A stretch of DNA of 64,000 nt from an uncultured Actinomycetes bacterium (GTDB taxonomy: Bacteria > Actinomycetota > Actinomycetes > Nanopelagicales > Nanopelagicaceae): positions 37,937 to 101,936 of the forward strand of contig CALEGP010000010.1 of NCBI GenBank assembly GCA_937876245.1, in the 5' to 3' direction. A model generated the notes under the pieces. That model saw nothing but the letters and a program-made list of their open reading frames with translations, had not been told where the DNA came from and did no database searches. Position 1 is the stretch's first letter. The number at the start of each line of letters is the position of its first letter. This document shows positions 1 through 9,917 of the stretch, piece by piece. Made by a program: the position numbers and the translations under genes.

Positions 1-115
1 TCCAGACTCCTCCTGATTTGGTCTCAACCTCTTTAAGGGTGAGGCCCTTTGTCTTGCGAACAGCTCGAAGAGAGGCTGCTATTTCGGCAATGGAACGTTC
101 CGGGATAATTATCAT
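1..115 (-). CDS. BldD-like HTH transcriptional regulator, N-terminal fragment
   Basis: The first 38 residues of a minus-strand gene are visible; the rest lies outside the window. It starts MIIIPERSIAEIAASLRAVR and runs into an XRE-type helix-turn-helix with LTLKEVETKSGGVW, close to the N-terminus of Streptomyces BldD. BldD is a DNA-binding regulator of development that binds cyclic-di-GMP through its C-terminal domain, which is not visible here. The start is chosen because a TATTCT hexamer lies exactly six bases upstream and no Shine-Dalgarno is seen. Adjacency to pyrR fits the actinobacterial nusB-bldD-pyrR order, although here the two genes are divergent. Confidence 0.75.
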   Translation of the reverse strand, partial: MIIIPERSIAEIAASLRAVRKTKGLTLKEVETKSGGVW

Positions 116-121
116 GGGCCG

Positions 122-127
122 AGAATA
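122..127 (-). promoter_or_regulatory. -10 element of the BldD-like gene (leaderless)
   Basis: TATTCT on the minus strand is followed by six bases and the ATG at 115. This is the arrangement seen at many starts in this window and implies a transcript beginning at or next to the start codon. No clear -35 box is seen. Confidence 0.45.
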
Positions 128-210
128 GGCAGAAGGAGTGGCGGATGGATTTGGTTCTCCACAGGTGGTATCTTTTCACCGCCCGAGAGGCAAGAGAGTC
201 CTTTAACGAT

Positions 211-234
211 CCGTCCAGAGAGACGGCGAAGGAG
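211..234 (+). promoter_or_regulatory. PyrR-binding hairpin over the pyrR ribosome binding site
   Basis: A perfect 5-bp stem (CCGTC at 211-215, GACGG at 222-226) closes a CAGAGA loop, followed at once by the GGAG Shine-Dalgarno at 231-234 and the pyrR ATG at 240. The CAGAGA-type loop matches the known PyrR RNA-binding element. In mycobacteria a similar element lets UMP-bound PyrR block translation initiation. No terminator hairpin is seen before pyrR, so translational repression is more likely than attenuation. A possible -10 (TATCTT) lies at 169-174. Confidence 0.75.
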
Positions 235-239
235 AAAAA

Positions 240-770
240 ATGGCTACAGTGCTGGATGGCGGCGATATCGGCCGAGCTTTAAAACGTATTGCTCATGAAA
301 TAATTGAACATAATCAAGGTTTATCCAACGTAGTTCTCTTGGGAATTCCTACCAGGGGAGCCCTACTTGTAGAGCGAATTGGAAAAATCCTGACTGAAAT
401 TCAAGAGCCGGTTCCTATTGGTACCTTGGATATCACTCTGCATCGAGATGATTTAAGAATCAAGGCGCCGCGGGCGCTGATGCCAACTTTGATTCCTGTC
501 GGTGGAATTGAAGGCAGAGATGTGGTTCTGGTCGATGATGTTCTCTACTCTGGAAGGACGATTCGCGCCGCGCTTGATGCGCTTGGTGAAATTGGCCGCC
601 CAAAAACTGTGCAATTAGCAGTTTTAGTTGATCGAGGCCATCGAGAACTTCCGATCAGACCGGACTATGTCGGAAAAAATATTCCAACCTCTGCAAATGA
701 GTCAGTGAAAGTACACCTCTCCGAAATTGATGGTTCAGATAGTGTAGAAATTATTGCGGGGCTCAAATGA
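240..770 (+). CDS. pyrR: PyrR, pyrimidine operon regulator / uracil phosphoribosyltransferase
   Basis: This 176-residue cytosolic protein binds pyr mRNA when UMP is high and also has uracil phosphoribosyltransferase activity in the family. The PRPP-binding signature [13 protein letters not shown] is at about residues 95-107 and the length is normal. The ATG has a good GGAG five bases upstream, within a hairpin that PyrR itself should bind. It is the first gene of an eight-gene pyrimidine operon and overlaps pyrB by four bases (ATGA), so translation is probably coupled. Confidence 0.95.
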   Translation: MATVLDGGDIGRALKRIAHEIIEHNQGLSNVVLLGIPTRGALLVERIGKILTEIQEPVPIGTLDITLHRDDLRIKAPRALMPTLIPVGGIEGRDVVLVDDVLYSGRTIRAALDALGEIGRPKTVQLAVLVDRGHRELPIRPDYVGKNIPTSANESVKVHLSEIDGSDSVEIIAGLK

Positions 771-1720
771 GAAAACATCTGCTATCCATAAACGATTTAT
801 CCCGCGCAGATGCCTTTGAAATCTTGGATACAGCTGGCGCCTTGGCCAAGATAACTGACGGACCAGTTAAAAAACTTCCGACTCTTAGAGGCTTATCGAT
901 TGTTAATCTCTTCTTCGAGGATTCAACAAGAACGCGCATTTCCTTTGAGAGCGCAGCAAAAAGATTATCTGCTGATGTGATTAATTTTTCAGCTAAGGGC
1001 TCTAGCGTTAGCAAGGGAGAGTCTCTGAAGGATACGGCACAGACGCTGCAAGCTATGGGCGCTGATGCGGTAATAATTAGACACGGTGCTTCTGGCGCAG
1101 CGCAGAGACTTGCCGACTCTGGTTGGATTAGCGCGTCAGTGATAAATGCTGGAGATGGTACGCACGAGCATCCAACTCAAGCGCTCTTGGATGCGTACAC
1201 AATCCGAAGTAGATTTCCCCAATACGTGAGCGGTTTTGAAGGATTGCGAGTGGCAATTGTTGGCGATGTTCTGCATTCTCGAGTCGCTCGCAGCAATGTT
1301 TTGCTGTTAACAAAATTAGGCGCCAAACTCACTCTGGTCGCGCCTCCGACTCTCTTGCCAGTTGGGGTAACCGAGTGGAATGTAGATGTCAGTTTCGACT
1401 TGGATGCAGTCATTCCTGAGGTTGATGTGCTTATGTTGCTCCGTGTGCAATCTGAAAGAATGAAAGAGTCATTTTTTCCTTCCGAACGTGAGTATTCACG
1501 AGGTTATGGTCTGGATTCAAGAAGACTAAATACACTGAGCGAGAGTGCGATTGTTATGCACCCAGGTCCAATGAATAGGGGCTTAGAAATTTCGGCGGAG
1601 AGCGCTGATTCGCATAGATCAGTTGTTCTAGCGCAGGTAGCCAATGGCGTACTCGTCCGGATGGCAGTTCTGTATCAATTACTTGGTGGCGCAAGACTAA
1701 CTGGAGAGGCAAGTGCGTAA
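767..1720 (+). CDS. pyrB: Aspartate carbamoyltransferase catalytic subunit
   Basis: This enzyme condenses carbamoyl phosphate with L-aspartate to give N-carbamoyl-aspartate, the committed step of UMP synthesis. The carbamoyl-phosphate loop STRTR is at residues 53-57 within [13 protein letters not shown], and an HPTQALLD motif follows near residue 135. At 317 residues it has the usual length of the catalytic chain. No pyrI regulatory subunit is nearby, so control probably rests on PyrR. Its start overlaps pyrR and its stop directly abuts the pyrC ATG. Confidence 0.96.
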   Translation: MRKHLLSINDLSRADAFEILDTAGALAKITDGPVKKLPTLRGLSIVNLFFEDSTRTRISFESAAKRLSADVINFSAKGSSVSKGESLKDTAQTLQAMGADAVIIRHGASGAAQRLADSGWISASVINAGDGTHEHPTQALLDAYTIRSRFPQYVSGFEGLRVAIVGDVLHSRVARSNVLLLTKLGAKLTLVAPPTLLPVGVTEWNVDVSFDLDAVIPEVDVLMLLRVQSERMKESFFPSEREYSRGYGLDSRRLNTLSESAIVMHPGPMNRGLEISAESADSHRSVVLAQVANGVLVRMAVLYQLLGGARLTGEASA

Positions 1721-3013
1721 ATGGAATTCACAATTTCTCAGGCACGCTTAGTCGATGGATCTGTCGTAGATCTTGTGATAAATAATGGAACCATTAGCGA
1801 AATCGGCAATAAGTTGCGGGTTGGTAGGGTCATAAGCGCCGAGCAAAACTTATTGATTCCTGGATTAGTTGATCTCCACACTCATTTGAGGGAGCCAGGT
1901 AGGGAAGATTCGGAAACGGTAGCCACTGGAAGTGCAGCGGCCAGTAAAGGCGGTTACACCGCAATTTCAGCTATGGCTAATACTTTTCCGGTGGCTGACA
2001 CGGCCGGGGTAGTTGAGCAAGTTTTTCGATTAGGTCAGGAGGCGGGCTATTGCGATGTATTCCCAATTGGTGCGGTTACCCAAGGTTTAAACGGTGAAAA
2101 ATTAGCAGAACTTGGCGCTATGGCGAATTCGAAGGCAAAGGTTCGAATATTTAGTGATGATGGTAAATGCGTATCTGATCCATTATTGATGCGTCGCGCT
2201 CTAGAGTATGTAAAAACTTTCGATGGAATTATCGCGCAACATGCGCAAGAGCCCAGACTTACTGTTGATTCACAAATGAATGAAGGGGTAGTTTCTTCAC
2301 GACTTGGGCTTTCAGGGTGGCCCGCTGTTGCAGAGGAAGCAATAATCGCGCGAGATATCTTATTAGCCGAACATGTGGGGAGTCGACTTCACATCTGTCA
2401 TTTGACAACTGCAGGTGGCGTCGAACTAGTTCGATTCGCCAAGGCACGTGGAATTAGAGTGAGCGCAGAAGTAACACCGCATCATTTACTTCTGACCGAC
2501 GACTTAGTTGAGAATTATGACCCAGTCTTTAAGGTAAATCCACCGCTGCGCACCGAAGCTGATGTCAAGGCACTTCGTGAAGGTTTAGCGGATGGAACTA
2601 TAGATATAGTCGCGACAGATCATGCGCCTCATCCGGTCGAGGATAAGGATTGCGAGTGGCAGAGTGCGGCTTTTGGAATGGTCGGACTAGAGACGGCTCT
2701 CTCCGTAGTTGTTAAGGCGATGGCTAATATTAAGGAGTTCAGATGGGAAGAGATTGTAAAGACGATGTCGATTAATCCAGCAAGGATTGCCGGATACGGG
2801 AGACACGGCCAAGAAATAGCTGTGGGCTCCAGCGCAAATTTAGCAATATTGGATACTGATACCACTTGGGTCGTCGAGCGTAATAGACTGGCCTCCAAGA
2901 GCAAAAATACGCCTTTTGAATCCATGGAACTGCCTGTGCGCGTACTCCATACGTTTTTAAATGGTAAACAGGTTTTAAGTAATGGAACTTTAAGTAATGG
3001 AGGAAGCAATTGA
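1721..3013 (+). CDS. pyrC: Dihydroorotase, class I
   Basis: This zinc enzyme cyclises N-carbamoyl-aspartate to dihydroorotate. The metal-binding HxH motif is visible as [10 protein letters not shown] at residues 51-60, and the later ATDHAPH motif supplies the catalytic aspartate. The 430-residue length and the REPG signature are typical of the long class I (PyrC/AllB-like) form rather than the shorter E. coli form. The ATG directly follows the pyrB stop. The 3' end overlaps the carA TTG start by four bases. Confidence 0.95.
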   Translation: MEFTISQARLVDGSVVDLVINNGTISEIGNKLRVGRVISAEQNLLIPGLVDLHTHLREPGREDSETVATGSAAASKGGYTAISAMANTFPVADTAGVVEQVFRLGQEAGYCDVFPIGAVTQGLNGEKLAELGAMANSKAKVRIFSDDGKCVSDPLLMRRALEYVKTFDGIIAQHAQEPRLTVDSQMNEGVVSSRLGLSGWPAVAEEAIIARDILLAEHVGSRLHICHLTTAGGVELVRFAKARGIRVSAEVTPHHLLLTDDLVENYDPVFKVNPPLRTEADVKALREGLADGTIDIVATDHAPHPVEDKDCEWQSAAFGMVGLETALSVVVKAMANIKEFRWEEIVKTMSINPARIAGYGRHGQEIAVGSSANLAILDTDTTWVVERNRLASKSKNTPFESMELPVRVLHTFLNGKQVLSNGTLSNGGSN

Positions 3014-4131
3014 GTAAGGCTTTCCTCGTTCTAGAAGATGGTTCGATTTTCGAAGGCGAGAGTTGGGCCTGCGAGGGAGAAACTTTCGGCGAAGCAGTTT
3101 TTTCGACTGGCATGAGCGGATATCAGGAGACTTTGACCGATCCTTCCTACTCCAAGCAAGTGGTCGTGATGACAGCCCCTCACATTGGAAATACCGGAAT
3201 GAACAGTACGGACGCGGAATCAAAGAGGATTTGGCTAAGCGGATTTGTAGTTCGAAATCCCTCCCCAGTTGTTAGTAGTTGGCGATCTGAAAGTTCTTTG
3301 GAGGAGGAACTCATTAAAAATGGCGTGGTTGGGATTAGGGGAGTCGACACCAGGGCAATCACTCGCCACCTTCGCGACTTAGGTGCAATGCGAGTAGGAA
3401 TCTTCTCTGATACTTTGTTAACGCGCGAAGAGATGGCTATCAAAGTAAGAAAATCACCTTATATGGTAGGAGCGCTTTTAGCTGATGAAGTTTCCACAAA
3501 GGTGCCCTATCTGGTTTCTGCGGTCGGAGAGAAAAAATTCACGGTAGTTGCTCTTGATCTGGGCATAAAGGCCGCCACGCCAAGAGCGATGGCGGAACGA
3601 GGCATGGATGTGCATGTTCTTCCCGTTGGAAGTTCACTTGCGGAAATATTGTCCTATAACCCCGATGGAATATTTCTATCTAATGGTCCAGGTGATCCAG
3701 CGGCAATGGTTGAGATTATTTCGCTTGTTCGTGAAATATTGGCTGCAAGAATTCCTCTCTTCGGTATCTGTTTCGGACACCAAATAATTGGACGGGCGCT
3801 TGGTTTTGATACCTACAAGTTGGGTTTTGGTCATCGTGGAATTAATCAGCCGGTGAAAAATTTGCGAACTGGCAAAGTTGAAATTACTGCACATAACCAT
3901 GGCTTTGCCGTGTCGGCGCCGATTGAGAGAAATTTCCAGACTGTCTATGGAGCTGGACTTGTCAGTCATGTTTGCCTAAATGACGGCGTGGTTGAAGGCT
4001 TGGAACTTTTAGAAAGTCCGACATTCAGTGTTCAGTACCACCCAGAAGCTGCTGCTGGGCCACATGATGCAATCTATTTATTCGACCAATTTGCAACACT
4101 GATGTCTAACTCTCGGGTCACAAATGCCTAA
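3010..4131 (+). CDS. carA: Carbamoyl-phosphate synthase small (glutaminase) subunit
   Basis: This subunit hydrolyses glutamine and passes ammonia to CarB for carbamoyl phosphate used in pyrimidine and arginine synthesis. It has the CarA N-terminal domain and a class I glutamine amidotransferase domain with nucleophile Cys254 in FGICFGHQ and a His344/Glu346 pair in YHPEAA. The start is TTG in a TTGA overlap with the pyrC stop, preceded by a strong GGAGG. At 373 residues it is full length. It overlaps carB by eight bases. Confidence 0.95.
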   Translation: MSKAFLVLEDGSIFEGESWACEGETFGEAVFSTGMSGYQETLTDPSYSKQVVVMTAPHIGNTGMNSTDAESKRIWLSGFVVRNPSPVVSSWRSESSLEEELIKNGVVGIRGVDTRAITRHLRDLGAMRVGIFSDTLLTREEMAIKVRKSPYMVGALLADEVSTKVPYLVSAVGEKKFTVVALDLGIKAATPRAMAERGMDVHVLPVGSSLAEILSYNPDGIFLSNGPGDPAAMVEIISLVREILAARIPLFGICFGHQIIGRALGFDTYKLGFGHRGINQPVKNLRTGKVEITAHNHGFAVSAPIERNFQTVYGAGLVSHVCLNDGVVEGLELLESPTFSVQYHPEAAAGPHDAIYLFDQFATLMSNSRVTNA

Positions 4132-7100
4132 AGACGATTCTATAAAGAGTGTTCTGGTTATTGGCAGTGGTCCGATAGTTATTGGGCAGGCTTGCGAATT
4201 TGATTACTCAGGAACCCAAGCTTGTCGAGTTCTCAGAGCTGAAGGGATTCGAGTTATTTTGATTAATTCAAATCCAGCAACAATCATGACTGATCCCGAG
4301 TTCGCGGATGCAACATATATTGAACCCATCACAGCTGAAATTATCGAACAAATTATTCTCAAAGAGAAGCCGACAGCGATTTTAGCGACTCTGGGTGGGC
4401 AAACTGCGCTTAACGCAGCCATGGAACTTTTCGAGCGAGGAACTCTAGACCGACTTGGAGTCCAGCTAATTGGAGCTGATATTCCGGCGATTAAACGGGG
4501 TGAGGAGAGAAAAATATTTAAGGAAATAGTAGAGAAAATTGGCGGTGCTTCAGCAAAATCAATTCTTTGTCACTCGATGGATGAATGTATCGCCGGGGCG
4601 AATATCCTTAATTATCCGGTTGTGATCAGGCCATCTTTTACTATGGGAGGACTTGGCTCTGGGATAGCACGCGATCAGAAGGAACTCGAGTTGATCGCTG
4701 GTGCTGGACTGCGGCATAGCCCCACCACAGAAGTTCTTTTGGAAGAGTCGATTATTGGTTGGAAAGAATTTGAACTAGAAGTTATGCGTGATCACAAGGA
4801 CAACGTGGTAATTGTTTGCAGTATTGAGAATATTGATCCAATGGGCGTGCATACAGGGGACTCTATGACAGTTGCTCCTGCTCTAACTCTCACGGATGTC
4901 GAGTATCAAAAACTTCGAGATCTCTCAATTGACATTATCAGAGAGGTTGGCGTGGCTACAGGTGGATGCAATATTCAATTCGCTGTTAATCCGGATGATG
5001 GTCGCATAATTGTAATTGAGATGAATCCTAGAGTTTCGCGTTCCTCGGCATTGGCTTCCAAAGCCACTGGTTTTCCGATTGCGAAAATCGCTACAAAATT
5101 GGCGATCGGCTATACGCTAGATGAAATTCAAAATGATATTACTAAATCAACTCCAGCATCATTTGAGCCAGCGTTGGATTACATCGTAGTGAAAGTTCCG
5201 AGATTTGCATTTGAGAAATTTCCAGAGGCGGACACTCGGCTGACAACGACAATGAAATCAGTAGGCGAAGCAATGGCAATTGGACGATCTTTTCCCGAAG
5301 CCCTACAAAAAGCTCTACGTTCTGTGGAGAAAAAGAGCGCAATTTTCCACTGGAATACATCTGGCCTCACTAAAGAATATTTGTTATCAGCAATGGCAAT
5401 CCCTACTGAGAATCGTTTACAGCAAATCCAACTTGGGCTATTTATGGGTGCAAGTATCGAGGAAGTTTATGCGGTAACTAAAGTTGATCCTTGGTTCCTG
5501 GCTCAGATCGTAGAGATAAATGATCTAGCAGCTGAAATTGAGTCGCACTCGACTTTGCCAGTTGATATTTTGATTAGGGCAAAAAGGTATGGATTTTCGG
5601 ATGCCCAGATAGCTGCTTTGATTCATCAAGAGCCATCCGAGGTTACTGCGACCAGAAATCGCATCGGATTGCACCCGATATATAAGACTGTTGATACCTG
5701 CGCAGCGGAGTTCGAAGCACATACCCCTTATCACTATTCGAGTTATGAGCTGGAATCTGAAGTGGAAGCTAGAACCAAACCGGCAGTAATAATTTTAGGT
5801 AGCGGCCCTAACCGTATCGGCCAAGGCGTCGAGTTTGATTACTCTTGTGTTCACGCTGCTTTTGCTTTGAAAGATGCCGGATATGAGACTGTGATGATTA
5901 ACTGTAATCCAGAGACCGTTTCGACTGATTATGACACTTCAGATCGTCTCTATTTCGAGCCACTAACTCTTGAAGATGTACTTGAGGTGATCAGGGCTGA
6001 AGAACTTGCGGGACCAGTTTTAGGGGTCATAGCTCAATTGGGCGGTCAAACTCCACTGGGCTTGGCGCGCGGTTTGCAAGAGGCCGGAGTCAAAATTCTA
6101 GGAACAGCGCCAGATGCAATCGATCTGGCAGAGGATCGGGGCCAATTTGGTGAATTATTGCGTGTTAATTCTTTGGCTGCGCCCACCTTCGGCATGGCTA
6201 GTGGCGTTGCAGAAGCAATTGAAATAGCACATCGAATTTCTTATCCTGTACTTGTGCGACCATCTTTCGTGCTCGGAGGTCGTGGCATGGAAATAGTTTA
6301 TGATGATGAATCTCTAGGAAGTTTTGTCCGTAAGGCCGCTGACGTGACTCCTGATCACCCCGTCTTGGTTGATAGATTTCTAGATGATGCGATAGAAATA
6401 GATGTGGATGCCCTTTTCGATGGCGACGAGCTCTTTCTTGCTGGAGTTATGGAACATATTGAGGAGGCCGGGATTCATTCGGGTGATTCAGCTTGCGTAA
6501 TTCCCAGTTATTCAATCGGGAAGGAGCTATTGTCCGAGATTAGAGTTGCGACCGAAAAGATGGCTAGAGGCATAGGAGTCCTCGGGCTAATCAATATTCA
6601 ATTCGCTGTTATTAACAACGGAGAGAAGGGCCAAAAACTTTATGTACTCGAGGCGAACCCTCGCGCCTCCAGAACGGTTCCCTTTGTTAGTAAGGCGACC
6701 GGAAATCCCTTGGCAAAATGCGCTGCGTTAATTTCTACTGGTAAATCGATTTCCGAGCTGAGGTCAATCAAGCTTCTTCCTTCATCGGGGGACGGTATTG
6801 CTAAGGGGATTTGCGTTAAGGAAGCAGTTCTACCTTGGAATCGGTTTCGTAGAATGGATGGAACAGGGGTCGATTCTGTACTCGGCCCTGAGATGCGTTC
6901 TACTGGCGAGGTAATGGGAATTTCGAAAACTTTCGGTGAGGCATATGCAAAGAGTCAGGCAGCTGCCTTTGGTGCGCTACCGGTTGAGGGTTCGGTATTT
7001 CTCTCCCTATCCGAGCGCGACAAAGAGATGGCGCTGATGCCTGCGAAAGAACTTAACGTCCTTGGTTTTAGACTTTATACAACTGAAGGAACACATAAAT

Positions 7101-7405
7101 ATCTTCAGGAGAATGGGGTTTCGAGCGAGCTAGTACGCAAACATTCTCAGGGTCGCGGAGTAAATGGTGAACTCACCGCCGTTGACCTAATTACCGAAGG
7201 GATTGTTGCTCTTGTGATCAATACGCCACTAGGACGCGGTGCACGTCTAGACGGTTGGATGATTCGGACCGCTGCAATTCAAAGGGGTGTTCCATGTATT
7301 ACGACAATCGCAGGATTCAGAGCAGCTGTTGCTGGAATTTCTGATTTGGCTGGGCGCAGTTTTTCGATTAACTCAATTCAGGAGTGGCTGGCGGTTTCCG
7401 AATGA
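4124..7405 (+). CDS. carB: Carbamoyl-phosphate synthase large subunit
   Basis: This subunit makes carbamoyl phosphate from bicarbonate, ammonia and two ATP in complex with CarA. The 1093-residue protein has the expected tandem architecture. Two homologous synthetase halves each begin with a glycine-rich GSGP motif (GSGPIVIGQ near residue 14; GSGPNRIGQ near residue 560) and each carries an ATP-grasp domain. A C-terminal MGS-like allosteric domain follows from about residue 950, where UMP normally inhibits. It lies inside the pyr operon, as is usual in actinobacteria. Confidence 0.97.
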   Translation: MPKDDSIKSVLVIGSGPIVIGQACEFDYSGTQACRVLRAEGIRVILINSNPATIMTDPEFADATYIEPITAEIIEQIILKEKPTAILATLGGQTALNAAMELFERGTLDRLGVQLIGADIPAIKRGEERKIFKEIVEKIGGASAKSILCHSMDECIAGANILNYPVVIRPSFTMGGLGSGIARDQKELELIAGAGLRHSPTTEVLLEESIIGWKEFELEVMRDHKDNVVIVCSIENIDPMGVHTGDSMTVAPALTLTDVEYQKLRDLSIDIIREVGVATGGCNIQFAVNPDDGRIIVIEMNPRVSRSSALASKATGFPIAKIATKLAIGYTLDEIQNDITKSTPASFEPALDYIVVKVPRFAFEKFPEADTRLTTTMKSVGEAMAIGRSFPEALQKALRSVEKKSAIFHWNTSGLTKEYLLSAMAIPTENRLQQIQLGLFMGASIEEVYAVTKVDPWFLAQIVEINDLAAEIESHSTLPVDILIRAKRYGFSDAQIAALIHQEPSEVTATRNRIGLHPIYKTVDTCAAEFEAHTPYHYSSYELESEVEARTKPAVIILGSGPNRIGQGVEFDYSCVHAAFALKDAGYETVMINCNPETVSTDYDTSDRLYFEPLTLEDVLEVIRAEELAGPVLGVIAQLGGQTPLGLARGLQEAGVKILGTAPDAIDLAEDRGQFGELLRVNSLAAPTFGMASGVAEAIEIAHRISYPVLVRPSFVLGGRGMEIVYDDESLGSFVRKAADVTPDHPVLVDRFLDDAIEIDVDALFDGDELFLAGVMEHIEEAGIHSGDSACVIPSYSIGKELLSEIRVATEKMARGIGVLGLINIQFAVINNGEKGQKLYVLEANPRASRTVPFVSKATGNPLAKCAALISTGKSISELRSIKLLPSSGDGIAKGICVKEAVLPWNRFRRMDGTGVDSVLGPEMRSTGEVMGISKTFGEAYAKSQAAAFGALPVEGSVFLSLSERDKEMALMPAKELNVLGFRLYTTEGTHKYLQENGVSSELVRKHSQGRGVNGELTAVDLITEGIVALVINTPLGRGARLDGWMIRTAAIQRGVPCITTIAGFRAAVAGISDLAGRSFSINSIQEWLAVSE

Positions 7406-7432
7406 ATTTTCTATTGATAACTCTGGCTAGCC

Positions 7433-8281
7433 ATGAATAAGTTTGCACAGCAAGTATGGGCCGAAATAGTAAGCAATAAAAAGGTAGGCGCTTACCACCA
7501 TATGGTCTTTGCTGTTGGAGAGCTGGCTAAGCACGCTAAACCAGGCAATTTTGTTGCGATATCAGTTGGTGGCGGCGATAGCTCGATGGTCCTGCGAAGA
7601 GCGTTTGCCATTTATCGCACTTTTGATCGTGGTGTGAACGGTGGACTTTTGGAAATAGTTGTTGCTCCTCATGGAAGTGGGAGCACGTGGCTGACAAATC
7701 AAAGCCCAGGATTTAAGGTGGATTTAATAGCGCCACTTGGTACCTCTTTTGGAATTCCTACCCAACCAGTTAGAGCGTTATTGGTCGGAGGGGGGTATGG
7801 CAGCGCTCCACTATTTGGCCTATCAGAAGTCTTAAAGAATAGAGGCTGCAGAGTAGATATGATTCTTGGTGCCAGTACTGCAAAAAAAATATATGCACCG
7901 CTAGATGGAAAACGAACAGTCAGTAGTATGACGATAACAACTGAGGATGGCACAACTGGAATCACTGGGAAAGTGACCGATGTACTCGCTAATATTATTG
8001 AAACAAACGAAATAGATATAGTTTATTCGTGTGGCCCGATGGGAATGCTTGAAGCGACAAGCGCCATATCTTCGCAACTTGGCGTCATGCACCAGTGTGC
8101 AGTCGAGGAGGCAATGGCTTGCGGAATCGGAGTATGTATGACCTGCGTTCTTCCTATTCGGGGCGAGGATGGTCAGATTCGAATGGTGAGATCTTGTATT
8201 GATGGTCCTGTGGTTGATGGTGCAAGTGTTATTTGGGGTTCAAAGCGCATGATTCCAGAAGGTACATGGGGCGCTAAATAA
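7433..8281 (+). CDS. pyrK: Dihydroorotate dehydrogenase B electron-transfer subunit
   Basis: PyrK carries FAD and a [2Fe-2S] cluster and passes electrons from dihydroorotate, via PyrD, to NAD+. The flavin motif LRRAFAIY lies near residue 58, and the cluster ligands are Cys230, Cys235, Cys238 and Cys255, in the spacing seen in Bacillus subtilis PyrK. Length is 282 residues. It follows carB by 27 bases with no clear Shine-Dalgarno and overlaps pyrD by one base (TAATG). Many actinobacteria instead use the quinone-linked class 2 PyrD, which needs no PyrK. Confidence 0.93.
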   Translation: MNKFAQQVWAEIVSNKKVGAYHHMVFAVGELAKHAKPGNFVAISVGGGDSSMVLRRAFAIYRTFDRGVNGGLLEIVVAPHGSGSTWLTNQSPGFKVDLIAPLGTSFGIPTQPVRALLVGGGYGSAPLFGLSEVLKNRGCRVDMILGASTAKKIYAPLDGKRTVSSMTITTEDGTTGITGKVTDVLANIIETNEIDIVYSCGPMGMLEATSAISSQLGVMHQCAVEEAMACGIGVCMTCVLPIRGEDGQIRMVRSCIDGPVVDGASVIWGSKRMIPEGTWGAK

Positions 8282-9216
8282 TGTTCAACTTTTCTACCAA
8301 TGTCGGGGGAGCCGAATTCAGTAATCCGATTTTTACTGCAAGTGGCTGTGCTGGGTCAGGCAAAGAATTGAGCCAGTTCTTTGATATCTCACGTTTAGGG
8401 GCGATAGTCACAAAGTCCATCATGATTAAGCCGCGATCTGGGCGCGCAACTCCAAGGATGGCTGAAACACCGAGCGGAATGCTTAATTCAATTGGACTTC
8501 AAGGCCCTGGTATTGATCAATTTTTAGCAATTGATGTCGCATGGCTGAGGGAGCAGGGCGTAAAGATTATCGTGAGCATTGCTGGTGAAAGTGTGGAGGA
8601 TTATGCAGTTCTCGCCCGCAAACTCCGTTCTGTTCCAGGCATTAGCGCGCTCGAGGTAAATATTTCTTGTCCCAATGTGGAAAATCGAGGTCAAGTTTTT
8701 GCTTGTCACCCGAAGACAGCAAGAGCTGCGATCGAAGCCGTTAGACGCAACGTCGGCGGTGAGTTGCCAATCATTGCAAAACTTACCCCGGATGTAACAA
8801 GTATCGTAGAGATTGCCGAAGAAGTTATTGCAGCAGGCGCAGATGCCTTGGCTTTGATCAACACAGTCCTGGGCATGGTGATAGATACAAATACGATGAG
8901 GCCGAAGCTGGCTGGCAAAACTGGGGGTCTTTCTGGGCCGGCAATCAGACCAATTGCAGTTAGAGCAATTTATCAAATACATGAAGCGATGCCTCATGTC
9001 AAAATTCTTGGTATGGGTGGCGTGACTAGCGGGCGAAGCGCTTTGGAATTGATTTTGGCCGGGGCCTCAGCAATTTCGGTTGGAACAGCAACTTTTGGCG
9101 ATCCTACAGCGGCGATGAAGATCAAGGATGAATTAGAAAAAGAGTTAATTGCTCACGGATTTGATTCAGTACGCGAGGCTGTCGGGTATGCCCACCGCGA
9201 TGAAGGGAATTTGTAG
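8281..9216 (+). CDS. pyrD: Dihydroorotate dehydrogenase, class 1B catalytic subunit
   Basis: This FMN enzyme oxidises dihydroorotate to orotate. The catalytic cysteine sits in NISCPN near residue 127, as in the soluble class 1 family; membrane class 2 enzymes use a serine and have an N-terminal helical extension, which is absent here. At 311 residues it has the usual class 1B length, and the adjacent pyrK confirms the NAD-dependent heterotetramer type. It overlaps pyrK and pyrF by one base each. Confidence 0.95.
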   Translation: MFNFSTNVGGAEFSNPIFTASGCAGSGKELSQFFDISRLGAIVTKSIMIKPRSGRATPRMAETPSGMLNSIGLQGPGIDQFLAIDVAWLREQGVKIIVSIAGESVEDYAVLARKLRSVPGISALEVNISCPNVENRGQVFACHPKTARAAIEAVRRNVGGELPIIAKLTPDVTSIVEIAEEVIAAGADALALINTVLGMVIDTNTMRPKLAGKTGGLSGPAIRPIAVRAIYQIHEAMPHVKILGMGGVTSGRSALELILAGASAISVGTATFGDPTAAMKIKDELEKELIAHGFDSVREAVGYAHRDEGNL

Positions 9217-9914
9217 TGAAACCCTCACCGATTATATTGGCCTTGGACACCAAGGATTTAGGGGTTGCAAAGAATTGGATCGAGGCAACTAACTCCTCGA
9301 TCGATATTTACAAAATTGGCCTCGAATTTTTTCTGAAATTTGGCAGTCAAGGTCTTTTGGATTTGGCGAGCGCCGGAGATTTTCAGGTCTTTTTGGACCT
9401 TAAATTGCACGATATTCCTAATACTGTAGCTGGCGCAGTTTCTTCGGTCGCGCAACTCTCTCCAAAGTTTCTAACTATTCATGCGAGCGGTGGTGGAGAG
9501 ATGATTAGGGCCGCTGCGTTGGCAGCTCCAGAGATTTCGATCACTGCTGTAACTATTCTGACTTCACTTTCAGATCACGAGCTCGGGGAAATTGGTTTTG
9601 TTGGGGGTGCTAAAGAGAGGGCAATTGGTTTAGCAAAATTAGCCCAGGCAAGTGGGGCCAGGTCGATTGTTTGTTCGCCCTTCGAGGCAGCAGAGATTAG
9701 ATCAGTTCTAGGAGATGGAATAGAAATAATTACACCGGGGATTCGCCCGGAAGGTAGCGATCACGGAGATCAAAAGCGTGTGATGAACCCGGCGCAAGCA
9801 ATCGCTGCTGGAGCTAGTTACTTAGTGATAGGAAGAGCAATAACAGAGCTTTCAAAAATCTCGTTGAAAGCCATGGGTGAAGGTGCAAGACAAATTTTAG
9901 AAAGCATTGAATAG
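9216..9914 (+). CDS. pyrF: Orotidine-5'-phosphate decarboxylase
   Basis: This enzyme decarboxylates OMP to UMP, the last step of the pathway encoded by this operon. The catalytic array DLKLHD at residues 61-66 is clear, and the phosphate-binding GIRPEG and IGRAI segments follow. At 232 residues with a DxKxxDI motif it resembles the short type 1 enzyme rather than the longer type 2 form known from mycobacteria. The start is GTG, overlapping the pyrD TAG by one base. No pyrE is in this window. Confidence 0.94.
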   Translation: MKPSPIILALDTKDLGVAKNWIEATNSSIDIYKIGLEFFLKFGSQGLLDLASAGDFQVFLDLKLHDIPNTVAGAVSSVAQLSPKFLTIHASGGGEMIRAAALAAPEISITAVTILTSLSDHELGEIGFVGGAKERAIGLAKLAQASGARSIVCSPFEAAEIRSVLGDGIEIITPGIRPEGSDHGDQKRVMNPAQAIAAGASYLVIGRAITELSKISLKAMGEGARQILESIE

Positions 9915-9917
9915 CGC

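Noticed and set aside
8524..8997. 157-residue minus-strand open frame
   Set aside because: It is antisense to pyrD, with a composition typical of shadow frames.
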